From positions 1 through 10,943 of the forward strand of contig JBJDZD010000073.1 in assembly GCA_051867815.1 (NCBI GenBank): a DNA stretch of 10,943 nt, in the 5' to 3' direction. Below are positions 5,430 to 10,943 of this stretch, in pieces. Made by a program: the position numbers and the translations under genes. The notes below the pieces were generated by a model that saw nothing but the letters and a program-made list of their open reading frames with translations, made no database searches and had not been told where the DNA came from. The stretch comes from CAG-390 sp051867815. Lineage in GTDB: Bacteria > Bacillota > Clostridia > Oscillospirales > CAG-272. Positions within the stretch are counted from its first letter, which is position 1. Each line of letters starts with the position of its first letter.

Positions 5430-7460
5430 TTACTTCACCTCCGCCTTCATGCGTGAGTTCGAGTGTGCGATAAGCGCGACGACTATTGCCGCCATGCAAA
5501 GCACGGCAATTCCTCCGCCAATCGCTCCGCCGATGTTGAGCGCATCGGGTGCGGTGATGAGAGTGCCGACGGTGTTGACGAGATAGCCGATGGTGAATCC
5601 CACTCCGAGCTGGAGAGCAATGCCCGACCAGAGCCACTTCGCACTCTTCATCTCGGCGCGCATGGAGCCGATTGCCGCAAAGCAGGGGGGCGAGAAGAGA
5701 TTGAACATCAGGTAGGCAAGCGCTGCCGCCTTCGTGATTGCAATGATGCCGGCAATTTCCGCACCTGCGCCCTCAAGCATGGCAAGCTCCTCCGTGTCAA
5801 TGAGATTTTCAAGCCCGACAAAGCAGACCGCAAGCGTGCCGACGACGTTTTCTTTCGCGATAAATCCCGTTACTGCCGCCGCCGCAAGCTGCCAGGAAAC
5901 TACGCCGACCACGGGCACGAGCAGATAGGAGAAGGGAGCGGCAATGGTTGCAAGAATTGAGGCGTCAGCGCTTTCCGCAACGGTCAGCGACCAGGTGAAG
6001 GTCTGCATTATCTGAACTGCGGTGTTGCAGAGCAGTATAATAGTTGCCGCCTTGACTATGTACGCCCATCCGCGACTGCACATCGAGGCGAATGCTCTCG
6101 GGAACGAGGGGACTTTATATTCCGGCAGTTCAATTATGAAATAGGACTTTTTGCGGCTTCCGGTGATGGCGTTGATGAGGAGCGCCGCAAGGAAGATGAC
6201 GACGATGCCGCAGAGATACATGGTCCAGCTGACCCAGCCTGCGTTGTCGAAGAATGCGCCCGCAAAGAGGGAAATGACGGGGATCTTTGCTCCGCAGGGC
6301 ATGAAGGGAGCGAGCATAACGGTGGCGCGGCGCTCGCGGTCGTTGCGTATCGTGCGCGAAGCCATAACGCCGGGAACGGCACAACCGATGCCGATGACGA
6401 AAGGAATGACCGATTTGCCGGAAAGTCCGACCTTCTTGAATATGGGGTCAAGAACGACGGAAACGCGCGCCATGTAGCCGCAATCCTCAAGCAGAGCAAT
6501 GAGAAAGTACATGACCATGACCAGGGGCAAAAATCCGACGACGGCTCCCACACCGCCGATGATACCGTCAACGACGAGTGCGGTCAGTATCGGGGAGGCG
6601 CCCTCCATAAGACCGGCAACCCATTCGCCGAAAAGCTCAATGAGCGTTACGAGACCGGGGACGACTATCTCGTTTTCGGTGCCCTCGTTGAGAACGAAGC
6701 CCTCGGCTATCCAAGCACCGAGCCAGGTTTGAGATATCTGGAAAACCAGGAACATGACCACGGCAAATATCGGGATACCGAGCCATTTGTTGGTAAGCAC
6801 GGCATCGATCTTATCGCCGATGTTCCTGTCCTTCGTCAGCACCGTACGTGTTTCGACGGATTTGACTATCTTATTGACGAACTCAAAACGCTTGCGGTCC
6901 GCAAGCTCTACGGCACGTCGGTCGCTTTGGTCGATGTCCTTTTGCATGTAGGGGGCTTTTTGACCCTTGCCTACACGCCCGATGACGGCAGCTATTACGT
7001 CCTTAAGACCTTCCGACGAGGTGGAAACGGTGTTCACAACGGGACATCCGAGCTTTTCCGAGAGCTTATCTGCATCTATGTCGGTGTTCTTTTTTTCGTT
7101 GATGTCGCTCTTGTTGAGCGCAACGACTACGGGGATGCCAAGCTCCAAAAGCTGGGTGGTGAAGAAAAGGGAACGGCTGAGATTGGTCGCATCGACGATG
7201 TTGATTATCGCGTCGGGTGCTTCGTTTATAACGTAATCGCGCGTGACGCTCTCCTCACTCGTGAAGGGTGACATCGAATATGCGCCGGGAAGATCGACGG
7301 CGATCAGCTCCTCCTCACCGCAAAAGATCTTCTTGATTGCATGTTCTTTCTTGTCAACGGTAACGCCTGCCCAGTTGCCCACCTTTTCGTTTGAGCCGGT
7401 GAGGGCGTTATACATCGTTGTTTTGCCCGAGTTCGGGTTTCCTGCCAAAGCAATTCTCAT
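5430..7460 (-). CDS. feoB: Ferrous iron transporter FeoB
   Basis: The 676-residue Fe(II) importer of the cytoplasmic membrane combines a G-protein domain with a gated channel. The GTPase motifs are in order: G1 GNPNSGKT (7-14), G2-type GVTVDKKE (32-39), G3 DLPG (56-59), G4 NKSD (116-119) and G5-like VSTSSEG (145-151). A helical spacer (about 170-222) leads to the membrane part from about 225. The first gate motif is GCAVPGVMASRTI (359-371), followed by RRATVMLAPFMPCGAKIPV (377-395). The second half carries GFIAKENVVGTL (532-543) and FSPPCFAAIG (589-598) with the conserved Cys. Length is at the compact end for FeoB. GAAAGG (7474-7469) lies 8 bases before the ATG. It sits 95 bases after feoA and is followed closely by the Cys-rich peptide gene, so all three likely share the iron-regulated promoter upstream of feoA. 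Confidence 0.97.
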   Translation of the reverse strand: MRIALAGNPNSGKTTMYNALTGSNEKVGNWAGVTVDKKEHAIKKIFCGEEELIAVDLPGAYSMSPFTSEESVTRDYVINEAPDAIINIVDATNLSRSLFFTTQLLELGIPVVVALNKSDINEKKNTDIDADKLSEKLGCPVVNTVSTSSEGLKDVIAAVIGRVGKGQKAPYMQKDIDQSDRRAVELADRKRFEFVNKIVKSVETRTVLTKDRNIGDKIDAVLTNKWLGIPIFAVVMFLVFQISQTWLGAWIAEGFVLNEGTENEIVVPGLVTLIELFGEWVAGLMEGASPILTALVVDGIIGGVGAVVGFLPLVMVMYFLIALLEDCGYMARVSVVLDPIFKKVGLSGKSVIPFVIGIGCAVPGVMASRTIRNDRERRATVMLAPFMPCGAKIPVISLFAGAFFDNAGWVSWTMYLCGIVVIFLAALLINAITGSRKKSYFIIELPEYKVPSFPRAFASMCSRGWAYIVKAATIILLCNTAVQIMQTFTWSLTVAESADASILATIAAPFSYLLVPVVGVVSWQLAAAAVTGFIAKENVVGTLAVCFVGLENLIDTEELAMLEGAGAEIAGIIAITKAAALAYLMFNLFSPPCFAAIGSMRAEMKSAKWLWSGIALQLGVGFTIGYLVNTVGTLITAPDALNIGGAIGGGIAVLCMAAIVVALIAHSNSRMKAEVK

Positions 7461-7502
7461 GAAAATTACCTTTCTATAATATTACAAATTGATTTTCGGA
7501 TT

Positions 7503-7526
7503 GCAGTTAGCCGAGGCTAACTGCGC
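7503..7526 (-). promoter_or_regulatory. Putative iron-regulator operator before feoB
   Basis: AGTTAGC-N4-GCTAACT with a flanking GCGC (7505-7526) lies in the 95-base gap between feoA and feoB. It matches the site before feoA in all 18 non-spacer bases. Here the spacer (CGAG) and flanks extend it to a near-complete palindrome, GCAGTTAGCC/GGCTAACTGC at 7503-7524. No clear promoter was found next to it, so it may be a second operator, a leader hairpin in the feoA-feoB transcript, or both. Confidence 0.6.
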
Positions 7527-7555
7527 GGTAAAAATAAACGGCGGCGATGTCCGCG

Positions 7556-7768
7556 TCAGATTTTTATTGCCTCTGCCAGATTCATGTCGATATTGTATCT
7601 GCCGTCCTTGATGGAGACTGTGCAGTTGGTTCTCTTTTTGGAAACGACCGTTATCGGTTCTCCGCTGTAACAGCCGAGAGAAAAGAGAAATGCGTTCAGC
7701 TCCTCGTCGCCCGTCTCGATTGACTTAACCGTGTATTCGCGGCCTTCCAAAGCATCTCTAAGCGTCAT
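7556..7768 (-). CDS. feoA: FeoA, small SH3-like cytosolic partner of FeoB
   Basis: The 70-residue protein has the FeoA pattern of short beta-strands in an SH3-like barrel. A MTLRDALEGREYTVKSIET lead is followed by the conserved core LFSLGCYSGEPITVVSKK (residues about 28-45), and the C-terminal strand is IDMNLAEAIKI, the counterpart of 'alr..eA..I'. FeoA is needed for FeoB-mediated Fe(II) uptake, probably by contacting its G domain. The ATG at 7768 is chosen because AAAGGTGG lies five bases upstream; a GTG at 7777 in frame overlaps this Shine-Dalgarno and is unlikely to be used. It is the first gene of the feo operon. Confidence 0.93.
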   Translation of the reverse strand: MTLRDALEGREYTVKSIETGDEELNAFLFSLGCYSGEPITVVSKKRTNCTVSIKDGRYNIDMNLAEAIKI

Positions 7769-7797
7769 AATAACCACCTTTTCTATATTTAATTACG

Positions 7798-7819
7798 AGT
7801 TAGCCAATGCTAACTGCGC
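7798..7819 (-). promoter_or_regulatory. Putative iron-regulator operator at the feoA promoter
   Basis: AGTTAGC-N4-GCTAACT plus GCGC sits just downstream of the feoA -10 box, spanning about +1 to +20, a position where a bound repressor blocks initiation or clearance. The half-site GTTAGC resembles the TTAGG/CTAA elements of DtxR/IdeR-family iron repressors more than the Fur box. The regulator itself is not encoded in this window, so the family assignment is inference. Confidence 0.68.
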
Positions 7820-7823
7820 CAAT

Positions 7824-7852
7824 ATTATATCTCATTATATGCGATTTGTCAA
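7824..7852 (-). promoter_or_regulatory. Sigma-A promoter of the feo operon
   Basis: On the minus strand, consensus TTGACA (7852-7847) and TATAAT (7829-7824) are 17 bp apart. The predicted start near 7817 falls at the edge of the palindrome at 7798-7819. Perfect boxes plus an adjacent operator fit a strong promoter repressed when iron is sufficient. Confidence 0.92.
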
Positions 7853-7882
7853 GCGTTTGTGCAGATTTTTTTGAAAAACGGC

Positions 7883-7921
7883 AAAAAATACAAAAGCCGG
7901 GGCGCATGCGCTCCGGCTTTT
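7883..7921 (-). terminator. Rho-independent terminator of the deoC-mscL operon
   Basis: AAAAGCCGG (7892-7900) pairs with CCGGCTTTT (7913-7921), extended inward by a G-U pair and three G-C/C-G pairs to a 4-nt loop. On the minus strand the stem ends in TTTT, then GTA and a TTTTTT run (7888-7883). It begins 8 bases after the mscL stop. Confidence 0.9.
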
Positions 7922-7929
7922 GGTAAAAA

Positions 7930-8559
7930 TTACTCTTTGCTGATGACGTTGAGTATTTGCTTGAGCAGATCCTCTGTGGTCGGATTCTGCTCGCGCTCAA
8001 GCCGAGCCTTTTCGGCAGCTTCCGCCTTTTCTCTTGCGGCTTTTTCTTCGGCGAGACGTTTTTTATCTTCAAAATAGCGTTTAACAGCCTCTTTGTCGCG
8101 GATATTTACGCCGTGCGCGCGCAATTCCTTCCTTTCATGGCGATCGAGCGTGTTTTCCGCAATTTTTTCGGCAAGCTCCTGCTGGCTTTGTTGCATTTTG
8201 TTTATGAATTTCATCAAAGCAAAAAGCACGGTGGCAATCAGGAAGAAGCTGATGACGGCGTTAATAAACGCTCCCCAATCAATGTAGATTGATTTGGCAA
8301 GGTCGATTTCCTGCGCGATGACGTTGCCCTGCTCGTCAAGGATGTCCGTATAAGCCGGTTTGAGATACGTATAAAGCTCGTGCAGAGACTCCGCATCAAA
8401 TATGAGGGCGAGCAGGAAATTTACTATCGGGCGAAGGATGTTGTTGCTGAGTGCGGTAACTATTGCGGTGAAGGCACTACCGACAATGATACCGACGGAC
8501 ATATCGACCACGTTGCCGCGGTTGATAAATTTTTTGAATTCACCGATATACTGATGCAT
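7930..8559 (-). CDS. mscL: Large-conductance mechanosensitive channel MscL with extended C-terminus
   Basis: MscL forms a pentameric emergency valve that opens under membrane tension during osmotic downshock. This 209-residue copy has the amphipathic N-terminal helix (MHQYIGEFKKFINRGN), TM1 with the gate-lining DMSVGIIVGSAFTAIVTAL (about 19-37), an extracellular loop (about 52-92) and TM2 (about 93-118, INAVISFFLIATVLFALMKF). The family is usually about 130-150 residues. Here roughly 65 extra residues, rich in Glu, Lys, Arg and Ala (about 125-192), sit before the usual C-terminal bundle helix TTEDLLKQILNVI (194-206). The insert should be a long charged helix or coiled coil. The ATG is 6 bases after the deoC stop, and the only Shine-Dalgarno-like run (AAGGGA) lies inside the deoC end, suggesting translational coupling. 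Confidence 0.95.
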   Translation of the reverse strand: MHQYIGEFKKFINRGNVVDMSVGIIVGSAFTAIVTALSNNILRPIVNFLLALIFDAESLHELYTYLKPAYTDILDEQGNVIAQEIDLAKSIYIDWGAFINAVISFFLIATVLFALMKFINKMQQSQQELAEKIAENTLDRHERKELRAHGVNIRDKEAVKRYFEDKKRLAEEKAAREKAEAAEKARLEREQNPTTEDLLKQILNVISKE

Positions 8560-8565
8560 TTTCTA

Positions 8566-9231
8566 TCAATATCCCTTGACTTCTTCAGCCTTCATGAGCT
8601 TGACGAGCGCGCTTGTGCCGAGCCTGCTCGCGCCGAGCTTGACGAAGGCCTCGGCATCGTCAAAGGAACGGATGCCGCCTGCCGCCTTGATCTTAAGCCC
8701 TGCCGGAACGTGCGCGGCAAAGAGGGCAATGTCCTCGCGCGTTGCACCGCCGGTGGAGAAGCCCGTGGAGGTCTTGATGTAGTCCGCGCCTGCCGCGCCG
8801 ACGACCTCGCACATCTTTATCTTTTCCTCGTCCGTGAGCAGACAGGTCTCGATGATGACCTTGAGTATCTTGTTGCCGCAAGCGGCCTTGACCTCACGGA
8901 TGTCCTCCAGGGCGAGATCAAATCTGCCGTTCTTGATATTGCAGATATTTGCTACCATGTCAATTTCGTTTGCGCCGTTTGCAATGGCGTCGCGAGCCTC
9001 CGCGCACTTGCAGGCGGTAGTGGTATAGCCCAAGGGGAAGCCGATAACGGTGCAGAGATTGAGCTTGCCCTCGGTGTAATCATGCGCGAATTTGATATAC
9101 GTTGCGGGAATGCAGACGGAAGCGGTCTCGTACTTTATCGCATCGTCACAGATGACCTTTATTTGCTCCTCGGTTGACGTGGGGGCGAGGAGGGTGTGGT
9201 CGACGTATCTTAAAAGCTCTTGTTTTGTCAT
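8566..9231 (-). CDS. deoC: Deoxyribose-phosphate aldolase
   Basis: DeoC cleaves 2-deoxy-D-ribose 5-phosphate to glyceraldehyde 3-phosphate and acetaldehyde in deoxynucleoside salvage. The 221-residue class I aldolase has the expected TIM-barrel landmarks. These are DHT (11-13), TVIGFPLG (61-68), NEIDMV (88-93, catalytic Asp91), the Schiff-base lysine K153 in YIKTSTGF (151-158) and the activating K182 in IKAAGGIR (181-188). Length is typical. GGAGG (9242-9238) sits 6 bases before the ATG. Other deoxynucleoside catabolism genes (phosphorylase, phosphopentomutase, deoR) are absent nearby; instead it heads an operon with mscL. Confidence 0.97.
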   Translation of the reverse strand: MTKQELLRYVDHTLLAPTSTEEQIKVICDDAIKYETASVCIPATYIKFAHDYTEGKLNLCTVIGFPLGYTTTACKCAEARDAIANGANEIDMVANICNIKNGRFDLALEDIREVKAACGNKILKVIIETCLLTDEEKIKMCEVVGAAGADYIKTSTGFSTGGATREDIALFAAHVPAGLKIKAAGGIRSFDDAEAFVKLGASRLGTSALVKLMKAEEVKGY

Positions 9232-9262
9232 GGAAAACCTCCGAAAACTGTTTTATGCATAT

Positions 9263-9291
9263 ATTATATCACATATTAATACAAAAATCAA
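9263..9291 (-). promoter_or_regulatory. Sigma-A promoter of deoC-mscL
   Basis: On the minus strand, TTGATT (9291-9286) and TATAAT (9268-9263) are 17 bp apart, 31 bases before the deoC ATG at 9231. The -35/-10 pair is the same as in the tRNA-Ser promoter. Confidence 0.88.
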
Positions 9292-9313
9292 CACGGTTTT
9301 TGTAAAGATAACA

Positions 9314-9342
9314 CAACTGTGGGTTGATTTAACCCACGGTTG
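9314..9342. promoter_or_regulatory. Interrupted palindrome between divergent promoters
   Basis: CAAC-T-GTGGGTT (9314-9325) mirrors AACCCAC-G-GTTG (9331-9342) around a 5-nt centre; the single off position is a T/G pair. It lies about 20 bp upstream of the deoC -35 and about 50 bp upstream of the -35 of the XRE gene. It has no T-run, so it looks like a protein-binding site rather than a terminator. Which regulator binds is unknown. Confidence 0.5.
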
Positions 9343-9370
9343 AATTATGCAACGGAGATTGAACGAATTC

Positions 9371-9408
9371 TGCCAAAAACTAAACTAACCGATGATTGAC
9401 TTTTGGCA
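9371..9408 (+). promoter_or_regulatory. Inverted repeat over the XRE gene promoter (possible autoregulatory site)
   Basis: TGCCAAAA (9371-9378) and TTTTGGCA (9401-9408) are exact complements with centres 30 bp apart, about three helical turns. The right half lies at the end of and just past the -35 box, inside the promoter spacer; the left half is upstream. The geometry suits cooperative binding by a dimeric regulator, the adjacent XRE protein being the obvious candidate. Confidence 0.5.
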
Positions 9409-9424
9409 CTTTATGTTATATAAT
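9396..9424 (+). promoter_or_regulatory. Sigma-A promoter of the XRE/beta-helix gene
   Basis: TTGACT (9396-9401) and TATAAT (9419-9424) are 17 bp apart, 32 bases before the ATG at 9457. The Shine-Dalgarno GGGAGG (9445-9450) lies between them and the start. Confidence 0.88.
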
Positions 9425-9456
9425 TATGGCAGTAAACGTTCCCCGGGAGGACAAAA

Positions 9457-10734
9457 ATGGCTAATATTGAAAATTTCGGCGCGGTGGTTCACGAGGCACG
9501 AAAGCGCGCGGGCTTGACGCAGGAGGCCTTTGCAAGCCGACTCGGTATAACGGCACAGGCAGTGTCAAAATGGGAAAACGGACTCGGCTACCCCGACGTC
9601 ACTCTCTTCCCGGATATTGCCCAAGTGCTTGACATACCGATCGAACAGCTTTTCGGAATAGACAGCACGCCCGGCAAGATAGTGCCGTTCCCTCCGAAAA
9701 AAGATGGACTGAGCTTCGTTTTCTCGCATAACAACCGCGGATGCTATTCATCCAAAGAGGTTGAGAGGATCGATACCGAGGCGCATATCGCGTATTTTGC
9801 CGACGGCAGTACCGCGGACTGTGCAGCCGGAATGGCGGTAAACCGCGGCGTGGGTGAGATAAGATTTTTCACCGCCGAAGTTCCGGAAGAAGTATATGAC
9901 AGCGGAAAGACCGAATACTGTCGAGAATTCGGGGATTTCGTTTCGCTGACGGCCAAGCTTTCGCTTCCGTGCAAGCTTGAGGTCAAGAATTGCGAATCCG
10001 GGCGCGGCAGAGTTGAAGCCACGGGCAGCTCGAAGTTCATCGCGCGCATCGTTACCGAGCTGAGCGGCGATACTCTGACGGTTTCTTTTAAAAGCGAGAG
10101 CTTTTCCGAGCATGAGTCACGGAACAATCGAATAACGGTTTGGATTCCCGGCGAGCGCGCCGGCGTTATCAAGATCTCGATAAGCGGCTCGGCATCCTGC
10201 GAGATAGAGGAGGATTGCAGCATACTCAAAGCGTCCGTTTCCGGAAGCGGTGATATAAAGGCGGCGAACTGCAATATTCTCGAATGCGGCATTACGGGAA
10301 GCGGAAGCTTAAAGCTCGGGGAGGCGGCTTTCAGCAGCAATATCTCAATAACCGGCTCGGGCGACGTAAATGCCGTGCGACTTTGCTCGCCGTGTGTCAA
10401 AATAACCGGCTCCGGCTCGCTTGAAGCCAAAACGATCAAGGGCAACGGGATAACCTTCGGAATTTCGGGTTCCGGCGATATTTCGGTGACGGATCTTGAG
10501 GCGGAGAAGATGACTTTCTCAGTCAGCGGCTCCGGCTCGATGTGCTGCGGCGGTGAGGTTGACGTGCTTCAGTTGTCCGTCGGCGGCTTCGGCGACTTTG
10601 ATGCAAAGAAGCTGACCGTAGGTGAGGCGCATATAAACACCTTTGCGGGCAACATAGTGATTGGAAGGATCAAGAGAGAATCCCACGAAAAGCTCGGCAA
10701 GGAAGCTACACTCAAGGTACTTGCTCGCGGATAA
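9457..10734 (+). CDS. XRE-family HTH regulator fused to a GIN-type (DUF2807-like) beta-helix
   Basis: A 425-residue protein with two clear parts. Residues 5-66 are an XRE/Cro-C1 helix-turn-helix: VHEARKRAGLTQEAFASRLG, then the recognition segment ITAQAVSKWENGLGYPDVTL and the closing DIPIEQLFG. A linker (about 70-165) contains ADGSTADCAAGMAVNRGVGEIR. From about 165 the chain becomes beta-rich, and from 240 to 385 it carries eight Gly-Ser turns spaced 18-20 residues apart (near 243, 262, 280, 299, 317, 337, 357 and 376), as in putative auto-transporter adhesin head (GIN) domains that form right-handed beta-helices. There is no signal peptide or TM segment, so it should be cytosolic. The start is fixed by GGGAGG 6 bases upstream. 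It is monocistronic and probably controls itself through the inverted repeat at its promoter. The role of the beta-helix (ligand sensing, oligomerisation) is unknown. Confidence 0.85.
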   Translation: MANIENFGAVVHEARKRAGLTQEAFASRLGITAQAVSKWENGLGYPDVTLFPDIAQVLDIPIEQLFGIDSTPGKIVPFPPKKDGLSFVFSHNNRGCYSSKEVERIDTEAHIAYFADGSTADCAAGMAVNRGVGEIRFFTAEVPEEVYDSGKTEYCREFGDFVSLTAKLSLPCKLEVKNCESGRGRVEATGSSKFIARIVTELSGDTLTVSFKSESFSEHESRNNRITVWIPGERAGVIKISISGSASCEIEEDCSILKASVSGSGDIKAANCNILECGITGSGSLKLGEAAFSSNISITGSGDVNAVRLCSPCVKITGSGSLEAKTIKGNGITFGISGSGDISVTDLEAEKMTFSVSGSGSMCCGGEVDVLQLSVGGFGDFDAKKLTVGEAHINTFAGNIVIGRIKRESHEKLGKEATLKVLARG

Positions 10735-10738
10735 TTGC

Positions 10739-10776
10739 AAATCGGGACCGATGCCCGGCATCGGCCCCGATTTTTT
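10739..10776 (+). terminator. Rho-independent terminator of the XRE/beta-helix gene
   Basis: AAATCGGG and CCGATGC (10739-10754) pair with GCATCGG and CCCGATTT (10758-10773), with one A/C mismatch and a 3-nt loop, followed by a six-base T-tract (10771-10776). It starts 5 bases after the stop codon. Confidence 0.92.
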
Positions 10777-10814
10777 GCACCTCATCATAAAATCTTCAAA
10801 AATATAACATCGGC

Positions 10815-10843
10815 ATGACACACTTAAATGTTATTCTTATATA
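10815..10843 (+). promoter_or_regulatory. Weak candidate promoter reading out of the window
   Basis: ATGACA (10815-10820) and TATATA (10838-10843) are 17 bp apart. The match to consensus is only partial and no start codon with a Shine-Dalgarno follows before the window ends. The 10777-10943 stretch otherwise shows no gene. Confidence 0.2.
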
Positions 10844-10893
10844 TGGTAAATATAGCCGATTGTAAAAGCCAACCAATAATTTAATAAAAATTC

Positions 10894-10924
10894 GTTTTTT
10901 CGGTGGCTTTGCCGACGAAAAAAC
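10894..10924. repeat. Hairpin at the right edge of the window
   Basis: GTTTTTTCG (10894-10902) and CGAAAAAAC (10916-10924) are exact complements; inside them GGC/GCC pairs around a TTT loop. The T/A-rich arms make it a possible minus-strand terminator or leader structure of a gene beyond the window, but its context is cut off. Confidence 0.4.
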
Positions 10925-10943
10925 ACCGCCCAGACGAGCAAAG

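Noticed and set aside
6729..7271. Open frame of 180 codons antisense to feoB
   Set aside because: Lies wholly within the GTPase-encoding part of feoB, with no recognisable domain or ribosome binding site.
7461..7502. Separate promoter for feoB
   Set aside because: AT-rich TAATAT-like boxes exist but no acceptable -35 at 16-18 bp; co-transcription from the feoA promoter explains the gene better.
8380..9177. Open frame of 265 codons on the plus strand over mscL and deoC
   Set aside because: It is antisense to two clearly recognised genes, has no Shine-Dalgarno or family motif, and its composition is that of a shadow frame in GC-rich coding DNA.
9744..10445. Open frame of 233 codons on the minus strand
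   Set aside because: It mirrors the repetitive Gly-Ser codons of the XRE/beta-helix gene; low-complexity codons on one strand keep stops out of the other. No start signal.

Overview
The window looks like a chromosomal segment of a Gram-positive anaerobe of class Clostridia, probably an uncultured gut Oscillospirales-like lineage. This rests on the Clostridia-style feoA-feoB-Cys-rich peptide operon, an arsR/permease/thioredoxin cassette of a type common in that class, an XRE regulator fused to an adhesin-like beta-helix, strong Shine-Dalgarno sites and near-consensus sigma-A promoters with 17-bp spacers. Exact taxonomy cannot be fixed from sequence reading alone.

Layout, left to right. (1) 1-312: the 3' end of an endonuclease/exonuclease/phosphatase-fold gene and its terminator. 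(2) 358-2230: a plus-strand metalloid/thiol cassette, visibly more AT-rich than its surroundings: an ArsR repressor behind a promoter whose -35 box lies inside a palindrome, an 8-TM ArsP_1/DUF318 permease, and a small Cys-rich thioredoxin-like protein. (3) 2231-2644: a gene-free stretch with a possible relic of the left-hand gene, a 10-bp direct repeat, a 15-bp perfect hairpin, a modular array of small palindromes and a bidirectional terminator. (4) 2645-2789: tRNA-Ser(GGA) on the minus strand with its own promoter.

(5) 2849-5231: a minus-strand operon, promoter -> nnr (bifunctional NAD(P)H-hydrate epimerase/dehydratase) -> a membrane-anchored ankyrin-repeat protein overlapping it by 4 nt. 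(6) 5243-7852: a minus-strand iron operon, promoter -> feoA -> feoB -> a 49-residue FeoB-associated Cys-rich membrane peptide -> terminator, with the same palindrome placed before feoA and again before feoB. (7) 7883-9291: a minus-strand deoC-mscL operon. (8) 9396-10776: a divergent plus-strand gene for an XRE helix-turn-helix protein whose C-terminal half is a beta-helix with eight Gly-Ser rungs that strictly alternate between Ser and Asp at one position, followed by a strong terminator. (9) 10777-10943: no gene visible.

Most genes are ordinary housekeeping or metal-homeostasis functions. The least explained items are the XRE/beta-helix fusion with two unexplained inverted repeats in its upstream region, the ankyrin partner of nnr, the twin feo palindromes, and the mosaic repeats at the right edge of the ars-type cassette.
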